From positions 620,001 to 684,000 of the forward strand of contig CBDEUJ010000005.1 in assembly GCA_965243215.1 (NCBI GenBank): DNA of 64,000 nucleotides, written 5' to 3'. A program made the translations under genes and the position numbers. Position 1 is the first letter of the stretch, and each line of letters begins with the position of its first letter. Source of the DNA: JAJEFO01 sp009843725. Its GTDB lineage: Bacteria; Pseudomonadota; Alphaproteobacteria; Rhodobacterales; Rhodobacteraceae. Shown here one piece after another: positions 34,505 through 46,851 of the stretch. Below the pieces are notes generated by a model. The model had not been told where the DNA came from and ran no database searches. It was given only the letters and a program-made list of their open reading frames with translations.

Positions 34505-36041
34505 TTCAGCTCTCATGCGGTTGGCATGCGGCCTCTTCGTCGGGCAATTCCTGCTGCCTGCCGCATGGGCAAGCGACCAGCCGCTCTCGGCAATTGACTG
34601 GCTTTCGAACTCGGTGGCGCCTCCACAGGCCGAACCTGCCCCGAACGACGTGACGCCGCTTGCCGCGCTGCCGTCGGAAATCGCGGTCCTGCCTCTCGAC
34701 GGGAACACGCCGGACGGCGTGGGCCTGCAACCTGCACAGCAGCTCGGACTGGCGCCCGGCCTCTGGGGTCGCAGCTCAGCCGCCGATCTTGCCCGTGCCG
34801 TCTCAACCCTTCCCGACGGCAGCAATGCGCCGCCTGTACTCAATCGCTTCCTGCGTGACGTGCTGATCGGCAAGTTCGACCCGCCGATAGACGCGGCCAT
34901 CGACGACAGGTTCTTTCTTGCGCGGATCGACCGACTCCTGTCCATGGGCCACTTGCAGGAAGCGGACGAGATCATTCGCCGCGCCGGTCCGGAAGAGTCG
35001 CGGCGGTTTCGCCGTGCCTTCGACATCGCCCTGCTGACGGGAACCGAGACCGAGGCCTGCCGCATCATCGAGAACGTGCCGGACATTTCGCCAACCTATC
35101 CGGCACGCATCTTTTGCCTTGCCCGGCTCGGAAACTGGGATGTTGCCGCACTCACGCTCGGAAACGCTGAAGCGCTTGGAATCCTGACGCCCGAAGAGGA
35201 AGTGCTTCTGCTGCACTTTCTTGATCCCGAACTCTTCGAAGGCGATCCGCTTCCGGCGCCGCCTCGGCTCCCGTCGCCCCTTCAGTTCCGGCTGTTCGAG
35301 GCCGTCGGCGAGCGCATCCCGACCGAGCAATTGCCGGTTGCCTTCGCTGTTGCGGATCTCTCCAGCACAACCGGATGGAAGGCACGGCTTCGAGCCGCCG
35401 AGCGCCTCGCGGCGGCCGGCGCGCTGCCGATCAGCCACTTGCTCGAAGTCTATGCGGAAGGAAAGCCGGCTGCGTCCGGCGGCATTTGGGAGCGCGTCAG
35501 CGCGGTCGGGTCCCTGACGACCGCCCTGGAATCCGAAAGCGGCGATCTCGTGAGTTCAGCCCTGGCGCCAGCATGGCAGGCGGCCAATGCCGGAGGCTAC
35601 GCAAAGGCCTTTGCAAAATGGGTTGCGGCACGTCTTGAAGGCCAGGATCTCTCGGATCCGGCCATGCGAATTGCATTTGAAATCGCGTTGCTGGCAGAGA
35701 ATGCAGCGCTCGCGGAGCATTTTGCCGGCGACCGCAGCGAAAGCCGGTTTCTGCTTTCAATTGCAAAGGGGCGTCGCGGCGCCTTGCCCGGTCCGAACAT
35801 GCTCGCACAAGCCGTCGTCCGCGGTCTCGCGGCACATGGCCCGAGCCCGGCCTACCGCGTCTTGATCGAGGGAGATCGCGGAGGGGAAGCCCTCTTTCGC
35901 GCGCTTTTGCAGCTCATGGACGGAGCGGCGGGCAACCCGCATGCCACGCAGCAATCCCTCATGCTGCTGCGAACTCTTGGCCTTGAACCCTTGGCCCGGC
36001 AGGTCGCAGTCGAACTGGTGCTGGAACACGGCAAGGCATGA
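34494..36041 (+). CDS. Exported alpha-helical protein of unknown function
   Basis: A 515-residue protein with a signal peptide (LMRLACGLFVGQFLLPAAWA, cleaved after about residue 26). The rest is mostly alpha-helical, rich in Leu and Ala, with a pattern that could be TPR- or Sel1-like solenoid repeats. It overlaps the small membrane protein upstream and overlaps xerD downstream as ATGA, so all three are co-translated. I do not recognise a named domain. Similar long secreted proteins are often encoded next to xerD in Rhodobacterales (recollection, not checked). Confidence 0.7.
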   Translation: MAASSALMRLACGLFVGQFLLPAAWASDQPLSAIDWLSNSVAPPQAEPAPNDVTPLAALPSEIAVLPLDGNTPDGVGLQPAQQLGLAPGLWGRSSAADLARAVSTLPDGSNAPPVLNRFLRDVLIGKFDPPIDAAIDDRFFLARIDRLLSMGHLQEADEIIRRAGPEESRRFRRAFDIALLTGTETEACRIIENVPDISPTYPARIFCLARLGNWDVAALTLGNAEALGILTPEEEVLLLHFLDPELFEGDPLPAPPRLPSPLQFRLFEAVGERIPTEQLPVAFAVADLSSTTGWKARLRAAERLAAAGALPISHLLEVYAEGKPAASGGIWERVSAVGSLTTALESESGDLVSSALAPAWQAANAGGYAKAFAKWVAARLEGQDLSDPAMRIAFEIALLAENAALAEHFAGDRSESRFLLSIAKGRRGALPGPNMLAQAVVRGLAAHGPSPAYRVLIEGDRGGEALFRALLQLMDGAAGNPHATQQSLMLLRTLGLEPLARQVAVELVLEHGKA

Positions 36042-36964
36042 ACGAGGCGGAACGCATCACGACCTTTCTCGACGCCCAGGTCGCCGAACTCAATGCTGCC
36101 CGGAATACGCAAATGGCCTATGCACGGGATCTGAAGGATTTTCTGGGATGGCTGAAGACAAGGAAGTCCGGGCTGCTGACCGTCAGCCAGACAGGGATCG
36201 AGGACTACCTGATCGACCTTGATGCATCAGGTCTGGCGCGCTCAACCCGCGTTCGTCGCCTCTCCGCCATCCGGCAATTCTATCGCTTTGCCTTCGAATC
36301 GGGTTGGCGCCGCGACAACCCTGCGATCCGCGTAAAGGGGCCCGCCCCCGAAAGGCGTCTGCCAGGAACCTTGTCCGAAGACGAGGTTGAACGCCTTCTT
36401 GAAGCGGCGCGAGAGACAGGCCGCCTGAATGACCGGCTTCGGAACACCTGCCTGATGGAAGTTCTCTATGCGACAGGCTCAAGGGTCAGCGAACTGGTGT
36501 CGCTGCCGGTCACGGCCGCACGGGGAAATCCGAAATTGCTTCTCATGCGTGGCAAGGGGGGCAAGGAGCGGATCTTGCCGCTCTCCGAACCCGCCCGTCT
36601 CGCACTGTCCGCCTGGCTGGAAAGACGGGACGCACTGGAGGAAGCCGCCCGCAAGAACAGAGGCGTTCCGCCATCGCGATATCTCTTTCCGTCGCGCGGC
36701 AGGTCCGGACACCTTACACGGCACAGATTCTATCAGTTGGTCAAGGAGCTTGCCGTCGCGGCAGGCATTTCGCCAGGCAGGGTCACGCCGCACACCCTGC
36801 GGCACGCCTTTGCCACCCACCTGCTTTCCAGGGGCGCCGACCTTCGTGCCATCCAGACCCTTCTGGGCCATTCGGACATCGCCACAACCGAGATATACAC
36901 CCACGTGCTGGAGGACCGCGTCAAGGAACTCGTTCTGGAACATCACCCACTTGCGCGTGAATGA
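36038..36964 (+). CDS. xerD: Tyrosine recombinase XerD
   Basis: A 308-residue site-specific recombinase that resolves chromosome dimers at dif together with XerC. The N-terminal SAM-like core-binding domain (TFLDAQVAELNAARNTQMAY) precedes the catalytic domain. The catalytic residues are in ATGSRVSELV (Arg), HTLRHAFATHLL (His, Arg), LGHSDIATT (His) and EIYTHV (nucleophilic Tyr). The length is that of housekeeping XerD, not of an integron or phage integrase. Its start overlaps the upstream stop by four bases. Confidence 0.93.
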   Translation: MNEAERITTFLDAQVAELNAARNTQMAYARDLKDFLGWLKTRKSGLLTVSQTGIEDYLIDLDASGLARSTRVRRLSAIRQFYRFAFESGWRRDNPAIRVKGPAPERRLPGTLSEDEVERLLEAARETGRLNDRLRNTCLMEVLYATGSRVSELVSLPVTAARGNPKLLLMRGKGGKERILPLSEPARLALSAWLERRDALEEAARKNRGVPPSRYLFPSRGRSGHLTRHRFYQLVKELAVAAGISPGRVTPHTLRHAFATHLLSRGADLRAIQTLLGHSDIATTEIYTHVLEDRVKELVLEHHPLARE

Positions 36965-37160
36965 AGCCGCCTGAACCGTCCCGCCGGTTCGTGGACGGAT
37001 TCGAACAAGAAGCGTCAGGATCCCTGCCACGACGAGCGGGGCCCCAAGTCCCTGCAGCCATGCCCCATCGGCGAATTCCGGTCCGCACCCGCACATCTCT
37101 TCCTTGAATGACGGCAACCGGCACTTCATATAGCGAGAATGGCCCTGATTGGCGAATAGG

Positions 37161-38468
37161 ATGGATGGCGCCCTTTCACTGATCGACGCCGGTTTCTGGG
37201 TGACGTGCGGCGCTATCCTGCTGCTGCTGATCCTGTCCGCCTTCTTTTCCGGCAGCGAAACCGCGTTGACCGCCGCTTCTCGCGGCAAGCTCAAGGCACG
37301 TGCCGAGAAAGGTGAGCGTGGCGCCGCGCGCGCGCTCGAGGTGACCGAAGACAGCGAGCGCCTTATCGGATCGGTCCTTCTCGGCAACAACCTCGTCAAT
37401 ATCCTGGCCACTTCCCTCGCAACGGCCATGTTCACGCGCGCCTTTGGCGAAAGCGGGGTTGCCCTGGCCACGCTGCTCATGACGCTCCTGGTGCTGATTT
37501 TCGCGGAGGTCCTGCCGAAGACCTACGCGATCTCGAACGCCGAGCCGGCCGCCAGCCGGGTCGCCCGGCCCATCGGATGGCTTGTCCTTGTCCTGAACCC
37601 GGTCGTGCACGCCGTGCGAACCGTCGTGCGTGGCGTGCTGTTCCTGTTCGGTGTCCGGATTGACCCGGACAGCCGCATCCTCTCCGTGCGCGAGGAAATC
37701 GCGGGCGCCCTTCGGCTCGGCCATTCGGAAGGCGTGCTCGAAAAGGAACATCGCGACCGAATGCTGGCCGCACTTGATCTCGGCGACCGAACGGTCGAGG
37801 AAATCATGCTCCACCGCAGCCAGATCGAAATGATCGATGCCGACCTGCCGCCACAGCAGATCATCGAGCTCTGCCTGAACTCGGCACATACGCGCCTGCC
37901 GATCTTCCGTGGCGAGCAGGAGAACATCATAGGGGTCCTGCACGCCAAGGAACTGCTTCGCGCGATTCATCCTCGCCTTTCAGACCTGGAGGCGAATTCC
38001 GATCCGTTTGAGGGCTTTGACCCGATGGACGTGGCGATGAAGCCCTATTTCGTCCCGGAAACCACGACGCTCGATGAGCAGATGCGTCAGTTCCTGCACC
38101 GTTCAACCCACTTTGCACTGGTCGTTGACGAATACGGCGCGTTGGAAGGCCTGATCACGCTTGAGGACATCCTTGAGGAGATCGTCGGCGAAATCACCGA
38201 CGAACTGGATCCTGACGAGGTTCATCCGCTGCAGCGAACCGAAGGTGGAGATTGCGTGGTCGATGGCGCCATGACGATCCGGGATCTGAACCGTGCGACG
38301 GACTGGTTCCTGCCGGACAACGAAGCGGTGACGGTCGCGGGCCTCGTGATTCACGAAGCCCAGACAATTCCCACGGTTGGCCAGGTCTTTTCCTTCCACG
38401 GCTTCCGGTTCGAGATCCTGGAACGTCACAGCAACCGGATCACGCGCCTCAAGATCGGGGCGCTCTGA
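37161..38468 (+). CDS. CNNM/CorC-type transporter (HlyC/CorC family, DUF21)
   Basis: A 435-residue membrane protein. The DUF21 domain occupies residues about 5-190 with several TM segments (ILLLLILSAFFSGSETALTA, LVNILATSLATAMF, LVLIFAEVLPKTYA). A CBS pair (EIMLHRSQIEMIDAD, LVVDEYGALEGLITLEDILE) and a CorC_HlyC C-terminal domain follow. The family is linked to Mg/Co efflux. The ATG at 37161 is used; a TTG at 37149 is possible. In relatives it lies beside aroB/aroK, consistent with a rearranged but recognisable neighbourhood. Confidence 0.9.
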   Translation: MDGALSLIDAGFWVTCGAILLLLILSAFFSGSETALTAASRGKLKARAEKGERGAARALEVTEDSERLIGSVLLGNNLVNILATSLATAMFTRAFGESGVALATLLMTLLVLIFAEVLPKTYAISNAEPAASRVARPIGWLVLVLNPVVHAVRTVVRGVLFLFGVRIDPDSRILSVREEIAGALRLGHSEGVLEKEHRDRMLAALDLGDRTVEEIMLHRSQIEMIDADLPPQQIIELCLNSAHTRLPIFRGEQENIIGVLHAKELLRAIHPRLSDLEANSDPFEGFDPMDVAMKPYFVPETTTLDEQMRQFLHRSTHFALVVDEYGALEGLITLEDILEEIVGEITDELDPDEVHPLQRTEGGDCVVDGAMTIRDLNRATDWFLPDNEAVTVAGLVIHEAQTIPTVGQVFSFHGFRFEILERHSNRITRLKIGAL

Positions 38469-38603
38469 CGTCATCCTGTCCGGTACCGATTGCCAAGGCC
38501 TCGCCCCGCCATGGCGGCAAGCGGACGGCTTCCTGATCCCGTCTTCCACCGACGACGCGCTGCTGCCAGCCGGCACTTCAAGGCCGTTTCCGTCCGCCAG
38601 CGT

Positions 38604-41150
<2,547 letters not shown>

Positions 41151-41153
41151 GGT

Positions 41154-42317
41154 TCAAGGTCCGTCCTGAACGTGCTGCCCAAGCGCTCGTATCTCCTTCG
41201 TCAGTTCTGCAAGATCGGCCCTGAGCGCGCCCATGCTTTCCTGCCGGCCAGCCGAAACTTCCTCCAGAATGCGAAGCACCTGAACGTCCATCGACCTCAA
41301 ACGCCGACGGCTTTCCGCGTCAAAGCCGCCAGCCCCTTCCTGCACGAGCCCTTCCAGGGCAGCTGCAAGACGGTCCTGAGCTTCGGAATTCCACTCAAGG
41401 TCGCGATCACCCAGATTTTCGTTGAGCACCCCGATGGCATCGACGACCCTTTCCAACTGCTTGCTGTCGGCAACTCGCTGCTCTGCTGTTTCGGCATAGG
41501 CCGTCTGCAGCTGATTCATCTGTTCGACAAGGTGTTCAACCAGTTGCGAAAGAGTGCCCTCGTCGCTTCCCGCCCCCTCTTCGCCGGCGAAGCCGACCCG
41601 GGTCATGGTAGTGAGCCACTCCTCAAGCTCTCGATAGAAGCGGTTCTGGCCGTGACTGGCAAAAAGTTCCAGGATCCCGACAACAAGCGACCCGGCCAAT
41701 CCCAAAAGCGAGGACGCAAAGGCGATGCCCATTCCTTCAAGCTGGTCCTCAAGACCGGATATCAGACGCTCAAACACCGTGACGCCGCTTTCGCCTTCCG
41801 CTGGAGCCAACGCCCGAATCGTGTCCACCACGGCGGGCACAGTGGTGGCCAGACCATAGAATGTGCCTAGAAGGCCGAGAAAAATAAGGAGATTTATGAT
41901 GTAGCGCGTGATGTCCCGCGCTTCGTCAATTCGCGTTGCGACGGAATCAAGGATGGAGCGGGAGGACGATGCGCCGATCTGGCTTCCTGCGCTCTTCTTG
42001 CGCAGGAGAGCGGCCAACGGAGCCAGCAGTCTCGGTGCCTTGACGACCTCATGGCCCGGGCGGCTTTGGGCAAACCCCTCGATCCAGCTGACCGACGACA
42101 CCAACTGAAAGATCTGCCAGAAGCAGGCCACGACGCCAATGACAAAGACAAGAGCTATGAACCCGTTGAACCATGGGTTCGCCAGAAAGACGGGAGCGAC
42201 TCGCGGGTAAGCGAGCACGGCCCCGGCGCCGACCAGCGCCAACACCAGGATCATCGTCATGAACTGACGATAAGGTTGCGTGAAATCCCACTCGGCCTCG
42301 GTGTCCGGTCGGTTCAT
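41154..42317 (-). CDS. MotA/ExbB-like membrane protein paired with the MotB-like protein
   Basis: A 387-residue protein with four predicted TM segments (residues about 19-37, 50-72, 139-159 and 196-219). The last two match the MotA/TolQ/ExbB core: LLIFLGLLGTFYGLATTVP and GMGIAFASSLLGLAGSLVVG. The C-terminal 170 residues are helical and charged, probably a cytoplasmic coiled coil. The start is ATG 42317. It is followed four bases later by the OmpA-domain partner. This would be the stator subunit of a MotAB-like complex. Absence of helicase or nuclease genes argues against Zorya. Confidence 0.82.
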   Translation of the reverse strand: MNRPDTEAEWDFTQPYRQFMTMILVLALVGAGAVLAYPRVAPVFLANPWFNGFIALVFVIGVVACFWQIFQLVSSVSWIEGFAQSRPGHEVVKAPRLLAPLAALLRKKSAGSQIGASSSRSILDSVATRIDEARDITRYIINLLIFLGLLGTFYGLATTVPAVVDTIRALAPAEGESGVTVFERLISGLEDQLEGMGIAFASSLLGLAGSLVVGILELFASHGQNRFYRELEEWLTTMTRVGFAGEEGAGSDEGTLSQLVEHLVEQMNQLQTAYAETAEQRVADSKQLERVVDAIGVLNENLGDRDLEWNSEAQDRLAAALEGLVQEGAGGFDAESRRRLRSMDVQVLRILEEVSAGRQESMGALRADLAELTKEIRALGQHVQDGP

Positions 42318-42665
42318 CGGCCATCGGCCCCATGCTGCCTCTTGCCGAGAATAGTTAATGCGCGGCGGAGTGCCAACCGGAATGCGAAGGAGCGTTGGCC
42401 TTGGCTTGCGCCGCGCGGCCAAGAGGATTCACCGTTCCTTGATCGCGTTGCCCACTGCGACATCCGGCAGAGCGACATTGCACTTGCAACCAATCAGCAC
42501 ATGAAGCGGCTTCCGGCGGCACCTTTCCCGCGGAGTCTCGGCGCGAGAGGCCGGCGTCCTTTGGAGCCCTGGCTCGGACGAGGGAGCTTGTCAGGGTTTC
42601 CGGCACATCCAGATCCGGGACCTTTCCCAAGGCCAGGCGTGCGCTCGACGTCCACGGCAGTTACG

Positions 42666-43232
42666 CTACCGCCCGCCCCTTGCTAGAACGTGCACCCGGG
42701 CCGACAGCCAGTCCAGATCCTCGTCCTCGATGCCCAGTTCGCGAAGGTGATCCGCCGTATTCCAGAGGTACTCCGAATTCGGGCCGCGGCCGCCTGCGGC
42801 ATGCGCTATGATCCGGGCTTGCTGTTCAAGTTCCAGCCCGGAGACATACTGCACATGGGTTCGGTCAATCACGTATGCCAGCGCCGTCACCGCTGGGCCA
42901 TGCCCGACATCCAGCTCAACAAGGCGCTCCAGGTACGCAGAAGATACCAATTCGCGTTCTCGCAGGCATTCGATCGCCTCTATGCTTGCGTGGTCAGGCA
43001 CGCGCATCACCTGTCCCTGGCACGACGCCCCGGACATTTCGTCGAGCGCGAGCACCAGCCCCGGATCCTCGGCGGTTCCACGGTGGTGGACTGAACGCAT
43101 GCAAAACGACCTGTGATAGCCATGCAGCGTCGCGAGCCTCCGCTCGGCCACCGGGAATCCCGGGTTCCAGAGAAGCGATGCGTACCCGAAGACCCAAAGC
43201 GGGCACAGATCCAGGACTTTCTCTTCCGTCAT
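42666..43232 (-). CDS. Gamma-glutamylcyclotransferase, ChaC family
   Basis: A 188-residue protein with the ChaC substrate-binding motif VFGYASLLWNPGF at the N-terminus and the catalytic Glu in CLRERELV. It would degrade glutathione to 5-oxoproline and Cys-Gly. The ATG at 43232 fits family starts; the upstream open frame overlaps the divergent DUF2125 gene. Length is normal for bacterial ChaC. The 43-base divergent gap implies overlapping promoters. Confidence 0.87.
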   Translation of the reverse strand: MTEEKVLDLCPLWVFGYASLLWNPGFPVAERRLATLHGYHRSFCMRSVHHRGTAEDPGLVLALDEMSGASCQGQVMRVPDHASIEAIECLRERELVSSAYLERLVELDVGHGPAVTALAYVIDRTHVQYVSGLELEQQARIIAHAAGGRGPNSEYLWNTADHLRELGIEDEDLDWLSARVHVLARGGR

Positions 43233-43275
43233 GGCCGCCTTAAAACAGCGGACAACGGTCAGGGGAAGAGGGCGG

Positions 43276-44268
43276 ATGCTGCGTCTTGCTGGGGTGCTCG
43301 TGATTGCCGCGCTTTTGTGGATGTGCTGGTGGGTCATCGGGCATTCGGCATATCAGAGAACCCTTGCGTCCTGGATGGAACAGATGCGCAACGATGGCTG
43401 GGTGGCGGATTTCTCGGACATCACGACACGCGGCTTTCCCAACCGCTTCGACACCACAATGTCCGATCTCACGCTGGCGGACCCTGGCACGGGCATCGCC
43501 TGGTCGGCGCCTTTCGTGCAGTTCCTTTCGCTTGCCTACAGACCGCATGAGGTCATCGCCGTTCTGCCGGACGAGCATGTGATTTCGACTCCATTGGAGG
43601 CGCTTCAGGTCGACCATGACAGTGCTCGAGCGTCCATCTATTTCAGGCCTTCGACGGATCTTGCCCTGAAAAGGGCGCGACTGGTCCTGAAAGACCCCCG
43701 AATCCGCTCGTCCCGGGGCTGGACCGTTTCGTCGACGGAACTGCGCTTCGCCATCGAGACGATGCCTGTGCGCGAAAACACGTATCGAGTGGGAATGGAA
43801 TTGCTGGAGCTTTCTCTCCCGGAAAATCTGCGACGCGCCCTGAATTCGTCCCGGACATTTGCTGATCAAATAGGCGTGGTTCGCGCCGATGCGGCCTTTG
43901 TGCTCGATGCACCGATAGACCAGCGCTTCCTTGACGGTGCGCATCTCGGGATCAACCGATTGGACCTGGACGACCTGTCCGTTCGCTGGGGCGCATTCTC
44001 CTTCAGCGCGTCGGGCAGCCTGACCGTCTCGGAGGCTGGCGTGCCGGACGGCGAGATCATGCTTCGCGTGGTGGAGTGGCGAGCCGTTCTCGACCTTGCG
44101 GAAGCAACGGGATTGCTGGAGCCGACATATCACGTCGCGCTTGAAACTGCACTCGAACTGATGAGCGGCCGCGAAGATGCTCTTGAACTCCCGCTCATGT
44201 TCTCCGGCGGCCTGGTCCGCTTGGGTGTTGTTCCGTTAGGAAGGGCTCCGCGACTCCAGGCTTGGTGA
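43276..44268 (+). CDS. DUF2125 domain protein
   Basis: A 330-residue protein resembling the alphaproteobacterial DUF2125 family. An N-terminal membrane anchor or signal (MLRLAGVLVIAALLWMCWWV) precedes an extracytoplasmic beta-rich domain; RGFPNRFDTTMSDLTLADP and the repeated amphipathic strands recall AsmA-like or lipid-binding folds. Function is unknown. It starts at ATG 43276 with GAGGG just upstream and lies between divergent chaC and convergent tyrA. Confidence 0.75.
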   Translation: MLRLAGVLVIAALLWMCWWVIGHSAYQRTLASWMEQMRNDGWVADFSDITTRGFPNRFDTTMSDLTLADPGTGIAWSAPFVQFLSLAYRPHEVIAVLPDEHVISTPLEALQVDHDSARASIYFRPSTDLALKRARLVLKDPRIRSSRGWTVSSTELRFAIETMPVRENTYRVGMELLELSLPENLRRALNSSRTFADQIGVVRADAAFVLDAPIDQRFLDGAHLGINRLDLDDLSVRWGAFSFSASGSLTVSEAGVPDGEIMLRVVEWRAVLDLAEATGLLEPTYHVALETALELMSGREDALELPLMFSGGLVRLGVVPLGRAPRLQAW

Positions 44269-44317
44269 AGTCCGCGCTTGCAGAGTGATCTTCCAAGTTG
44301 CATCAGCTTGACGGATG

Positions 44318-45235
44318 TCATCTTGCCCCGCCACGACCAAAGTCCGGCGCATCCGTGTCCTGGCCGGCCTCGATGATGCCGCGGCGAATCTCGCGCGTGC
44401 GGGAAAAGTAGTCGAAGAGCAGCTCCGCATCCCCGGTCCTGATCGCGCGCTGCAAGGCAAACAGCTCCTCCGTGAAGCGGCCCAGGATCTCGAGCGTCGC
44501 CTGCCTGTTGTTCAAGAACACGTCCCGCCACATGGTCGGATCGGATGCCGCAATGCGCGTGAAATCCCGGAATCCCGCAGCCGAATACTTCACGACTTCG
44601 CTGTCCGTCACTCTTCGAAGGTCATCGGCCACTCCGACCATCGTGTAGGCGATGAGATGCGGGCAGTGGCTCGTGACCGCCAGCACGAGGTCGTGATGGT
44701 CGACGTCCATCTCCTCGACATTTGCGCCCATGCCTCGCCAAAATTCCTTCAATCGGGCAAGCGCATCCGGGTCAGTGCACGGGTCGGGCAGAAGGATGCA
44801 CCAGCGATTCTCGAAGAGTTCCGCAAAGCCAGAGCGTGGCCCCGAGTGCTCGGTTCCGGCCAACGGGTGACCAGGAATGAAGTGAACCCCCTCAGGCACG
44901 CAGGGCGCGACGGCTTCGATCACGGCCCGCTTGACGGATCCGACATCCGTGAGGGTGGCGCCAGGCTTCAGATGAGGTCCGATCTCGCACGCCACGGTCG
45001 CCATCGCACCCACGGGCACGGCAAGAACGACGAGATCGGCACCTCGTACCGCATCCGCCGGCGTGTCGGCCACGATGTCACAAAATCCGAGTTCGCGTGT
45101 TGTCCCGCGGCTTGCCTCCGACTTGGCCGTGCCGACAATCTCGCCTGCAAGCCCGGCGCGCCGGATCGCGTGAGCCATGGACGAGGCAATGAGTCCGAGG
45201 CCGATCAATGCAACTCGACCATAGACCTTGTTCAT
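44318..45235 (-). CDS. tyrA: Prephenate/arogenate dehydrogenase
   Basis: A 305-residue NAD(P)-dependent enzyme of tyrosine synthesis. It has the Rossmann motif LIGLGLIASSMAHAIR, TDVGSVKRAVIE, IPGHPLAGTEHSG and the active-site His region SHCPHLIAY. The start ATG (45235) overlaps the hisC stop as ATGA. A hisC-type aminotransferase followed by tyrA is the standard alphaproteobacterial arrangement, in which HisC may also act on aromatic keto acids. No fused chorismate mutase domain is present. Confidence 0.92.
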   Translation of the reverse strand: MNKVYGRVALIGLGLIASSMAHAIRRAGLAGEIVGTAKSEASRGTTRELGFCDIVADTPADAVRGADLVVLAVPVGAMATVACEIGPHLKPGATLTDVGSVKRAVIEAVAPCVPEGVHFIPGHPLAGTEHSGPRSGFAELFENRWCILLPDPCTDPDALARLKEFWRGMGANVEEMDVDHHDLVLAVTSHCPHLIAYTMVGVADDLRRVTDSEVVKYSAAGFRDFTRIAASDPTMWRDVFLNNRQATLEILGRFTEELFALQRAIRTGDAELLFDYFSRTREIRRGIIEAGQDTDAPDFGRGGAR

Positions 45236-46320
45236 CTCTGAATCTCCCTGAAACGTCGAACGCTCTCGACGACGCGTCGGCAATCGCTCTCGCTGCCAAC
45301 GGTGATCCGGAGACAGTCTGGCAGCTTGTAACCGCGGACATTTCGGACAAGAATGCCATCTTCGCGGAACACCGCATCGCAGGCATTGGCCTCTTCCTGG
45401 TCCCGGAACCGGGCCAGGATGAAATTGGCGCTTGACGGATCCGAGAGGACGCCCACCTCGGCCAGGGAACGGGACAGCCATTCGCGGCAGGCAGCATTCT
45501 CCTTGAAGCAACGCTTCGCCCAATTCCGGTCGCGCACGGCGGCGGTGGCAGCCGAGAGTTGAACCGTCGAGAGATTGAAAGGCCCTCGCACCCGGTTGAG
45601 GTTGTCGATTACATGCGCCGGGCCGTAGCCCCAGCCGACCCGGAGACCGCCCAGTCCGTAGATCTTGGAAAACGTTCTGGTCATCACGACGTTCTCCCTC
45701 GCCTCGACCAGCGTGGCTCCCCCGTCGAAGCCCTCCACATATTCGGCGTAAGCCCCGTCCAGAACCAGGAGCACGCGACTCGGCAAGGCTTCGGCGAGCC
45801 GGCTGACTTCGCTTGCGCCAATCATGGTGCCCGTGGGATTGGCCGGGTTTGCCAGGAAGACAAGCCGCGTGCGATCGGTAATCCCATCCAGGATGCAGTC
45901 AACTGTCACCTGACGTTCCGCTTCGGGCACTTCGACCGGCACAGCGCCAGACGCCATGGCCGAAATCCGATACATCGAGAACCCGTGCTCGGTGTGAATC
46001 ACTTCCGTGCCTTCGCCGCCGTAGGCCTGGCAGAGAAAGGAAATCACTTCGTCAGATCCGGCGCCGCAGATGATTCGATCCGGATTCAGGTCGTGAACCT
46101 CGGCAATTGCGTGGCGCAGGCCAGCATGGCCGGCGGACGGATACCGATGCAGTTCGCCGGCCAGGTCGGCCCATGCGGCCCTCGCCGACTCGGGCGCCCC
46201 GAACGGGTTTTCGTTCGACGACAGCTTCAAGACGTCGCTGCGCCCGCCAAGGCGGCTTTCTCCGCCCTGATAGAGCGCGATCCGGTCGATGCCGGCCCTT
46301 GGAACTGGCGTTTCGGTCAT
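45232..46320 (-). CDS. hisC: Histidinol-phosphate aminotransferase
   Basis: A 362-residue PLP-dependent class I/II aminotransferase. Characteristic segments are KLSSNENPFG, PANPTGTMI, VLDGAYAEY and TFSKIYGLGGLRVGW, which contains the PLP Lys. It converts histidinol phosphate, and often also prephenate-derived keto acids. Coupled by a four-base overlap to tyrA, it probably serves tyrosine and phenylalanine synthesis as well. The ATG at 46320 is chosen. Confidence 0.93.
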   Translation of the reverse strand: MTETPVPRAGIDRIALYQGGESRLGGRSDVLKLSSNENPFGAPESARAAWADLAGELHRYPSAGHAGLRHAIAEVHDLNPDRIICGAGSDEVISFLCQAYGGEGTEVIHTEHGFSMYRISAMASGAVPVEVPEAERQVTVDCILDGITDRTRLVFLANPANPTGTMIGASEVSRLAEALPSRVLLVLDGAYAEYVEGFDGGATLVEARENVVMTRTFSKIYGLGGLRVGWGYGPAHVIDNLNRVRGPFNLSTVQLSAATAAVRDRNWAKRCFKENAACREWLSRSLAEVGVLSDPSSANFILARFRDQEEANACDAVFREDGILVRNVRGYKLPDCLRITVGSESDCRRVVESVRRFREIQR

Positions 46321-46851
46321 GGGCAGGTCTTTAGCCGCCCCGAGCATGACGCGCCAGCGCTAACCGCCGCTGCCAAATCACCGGATCCTCGCTGACCGTT
46401 GGCGCGCAACCCGGCTGCGGACTGCCGTTAGCCTCCGCGCCGCGGCGTGCATGCGCCGTGGCGCGGATAGGCCCGCACTCTGCCAGGCCATGGTCGTTCA
46501 GGCATGCGCCGAAGCTGCACGGATGCACGAGAACCGGCCTCTCGAACGGAGAATCGTGGCCGTGATGCTTGAATGCGTCGAATTGCGGACATGCCGGATC
46601 AACGAACCCGGCAATTTCCTCGGGCAGGAGATGTGCAACACGGACCAAGGACAGCGGCGCCTCCCCGAGCATGTCCAGGAGCCGCAACGCGCGATGGACG
46701 TGCGGGAACTGCCACCTGTCAACCACGCTTCCCAAGGAAGGTCCGCATTTGGTGCCGGTTGCGCAAGATCGCCCTCCCCGGCAAATCGGCTTTGACTCTG
46801 TCAGCGCCCTTGACCACTGTGCCGTTGGCAACCAACGGAAGGACGGCAACG
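46321..46851. other. 531-base intergenic region, no gene recognised
   Basis: Divergent region between hisC and the 5'-nucleotidase gene. Open frames exist on both strands (for example minus 46331-46861) but their translations, rich in Cys, His and Pro, match no family I know. Promoters for both flanking genes must be here. A GGAAGG ribosome-binding site lies at about 46838. Confidence 0.45.
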
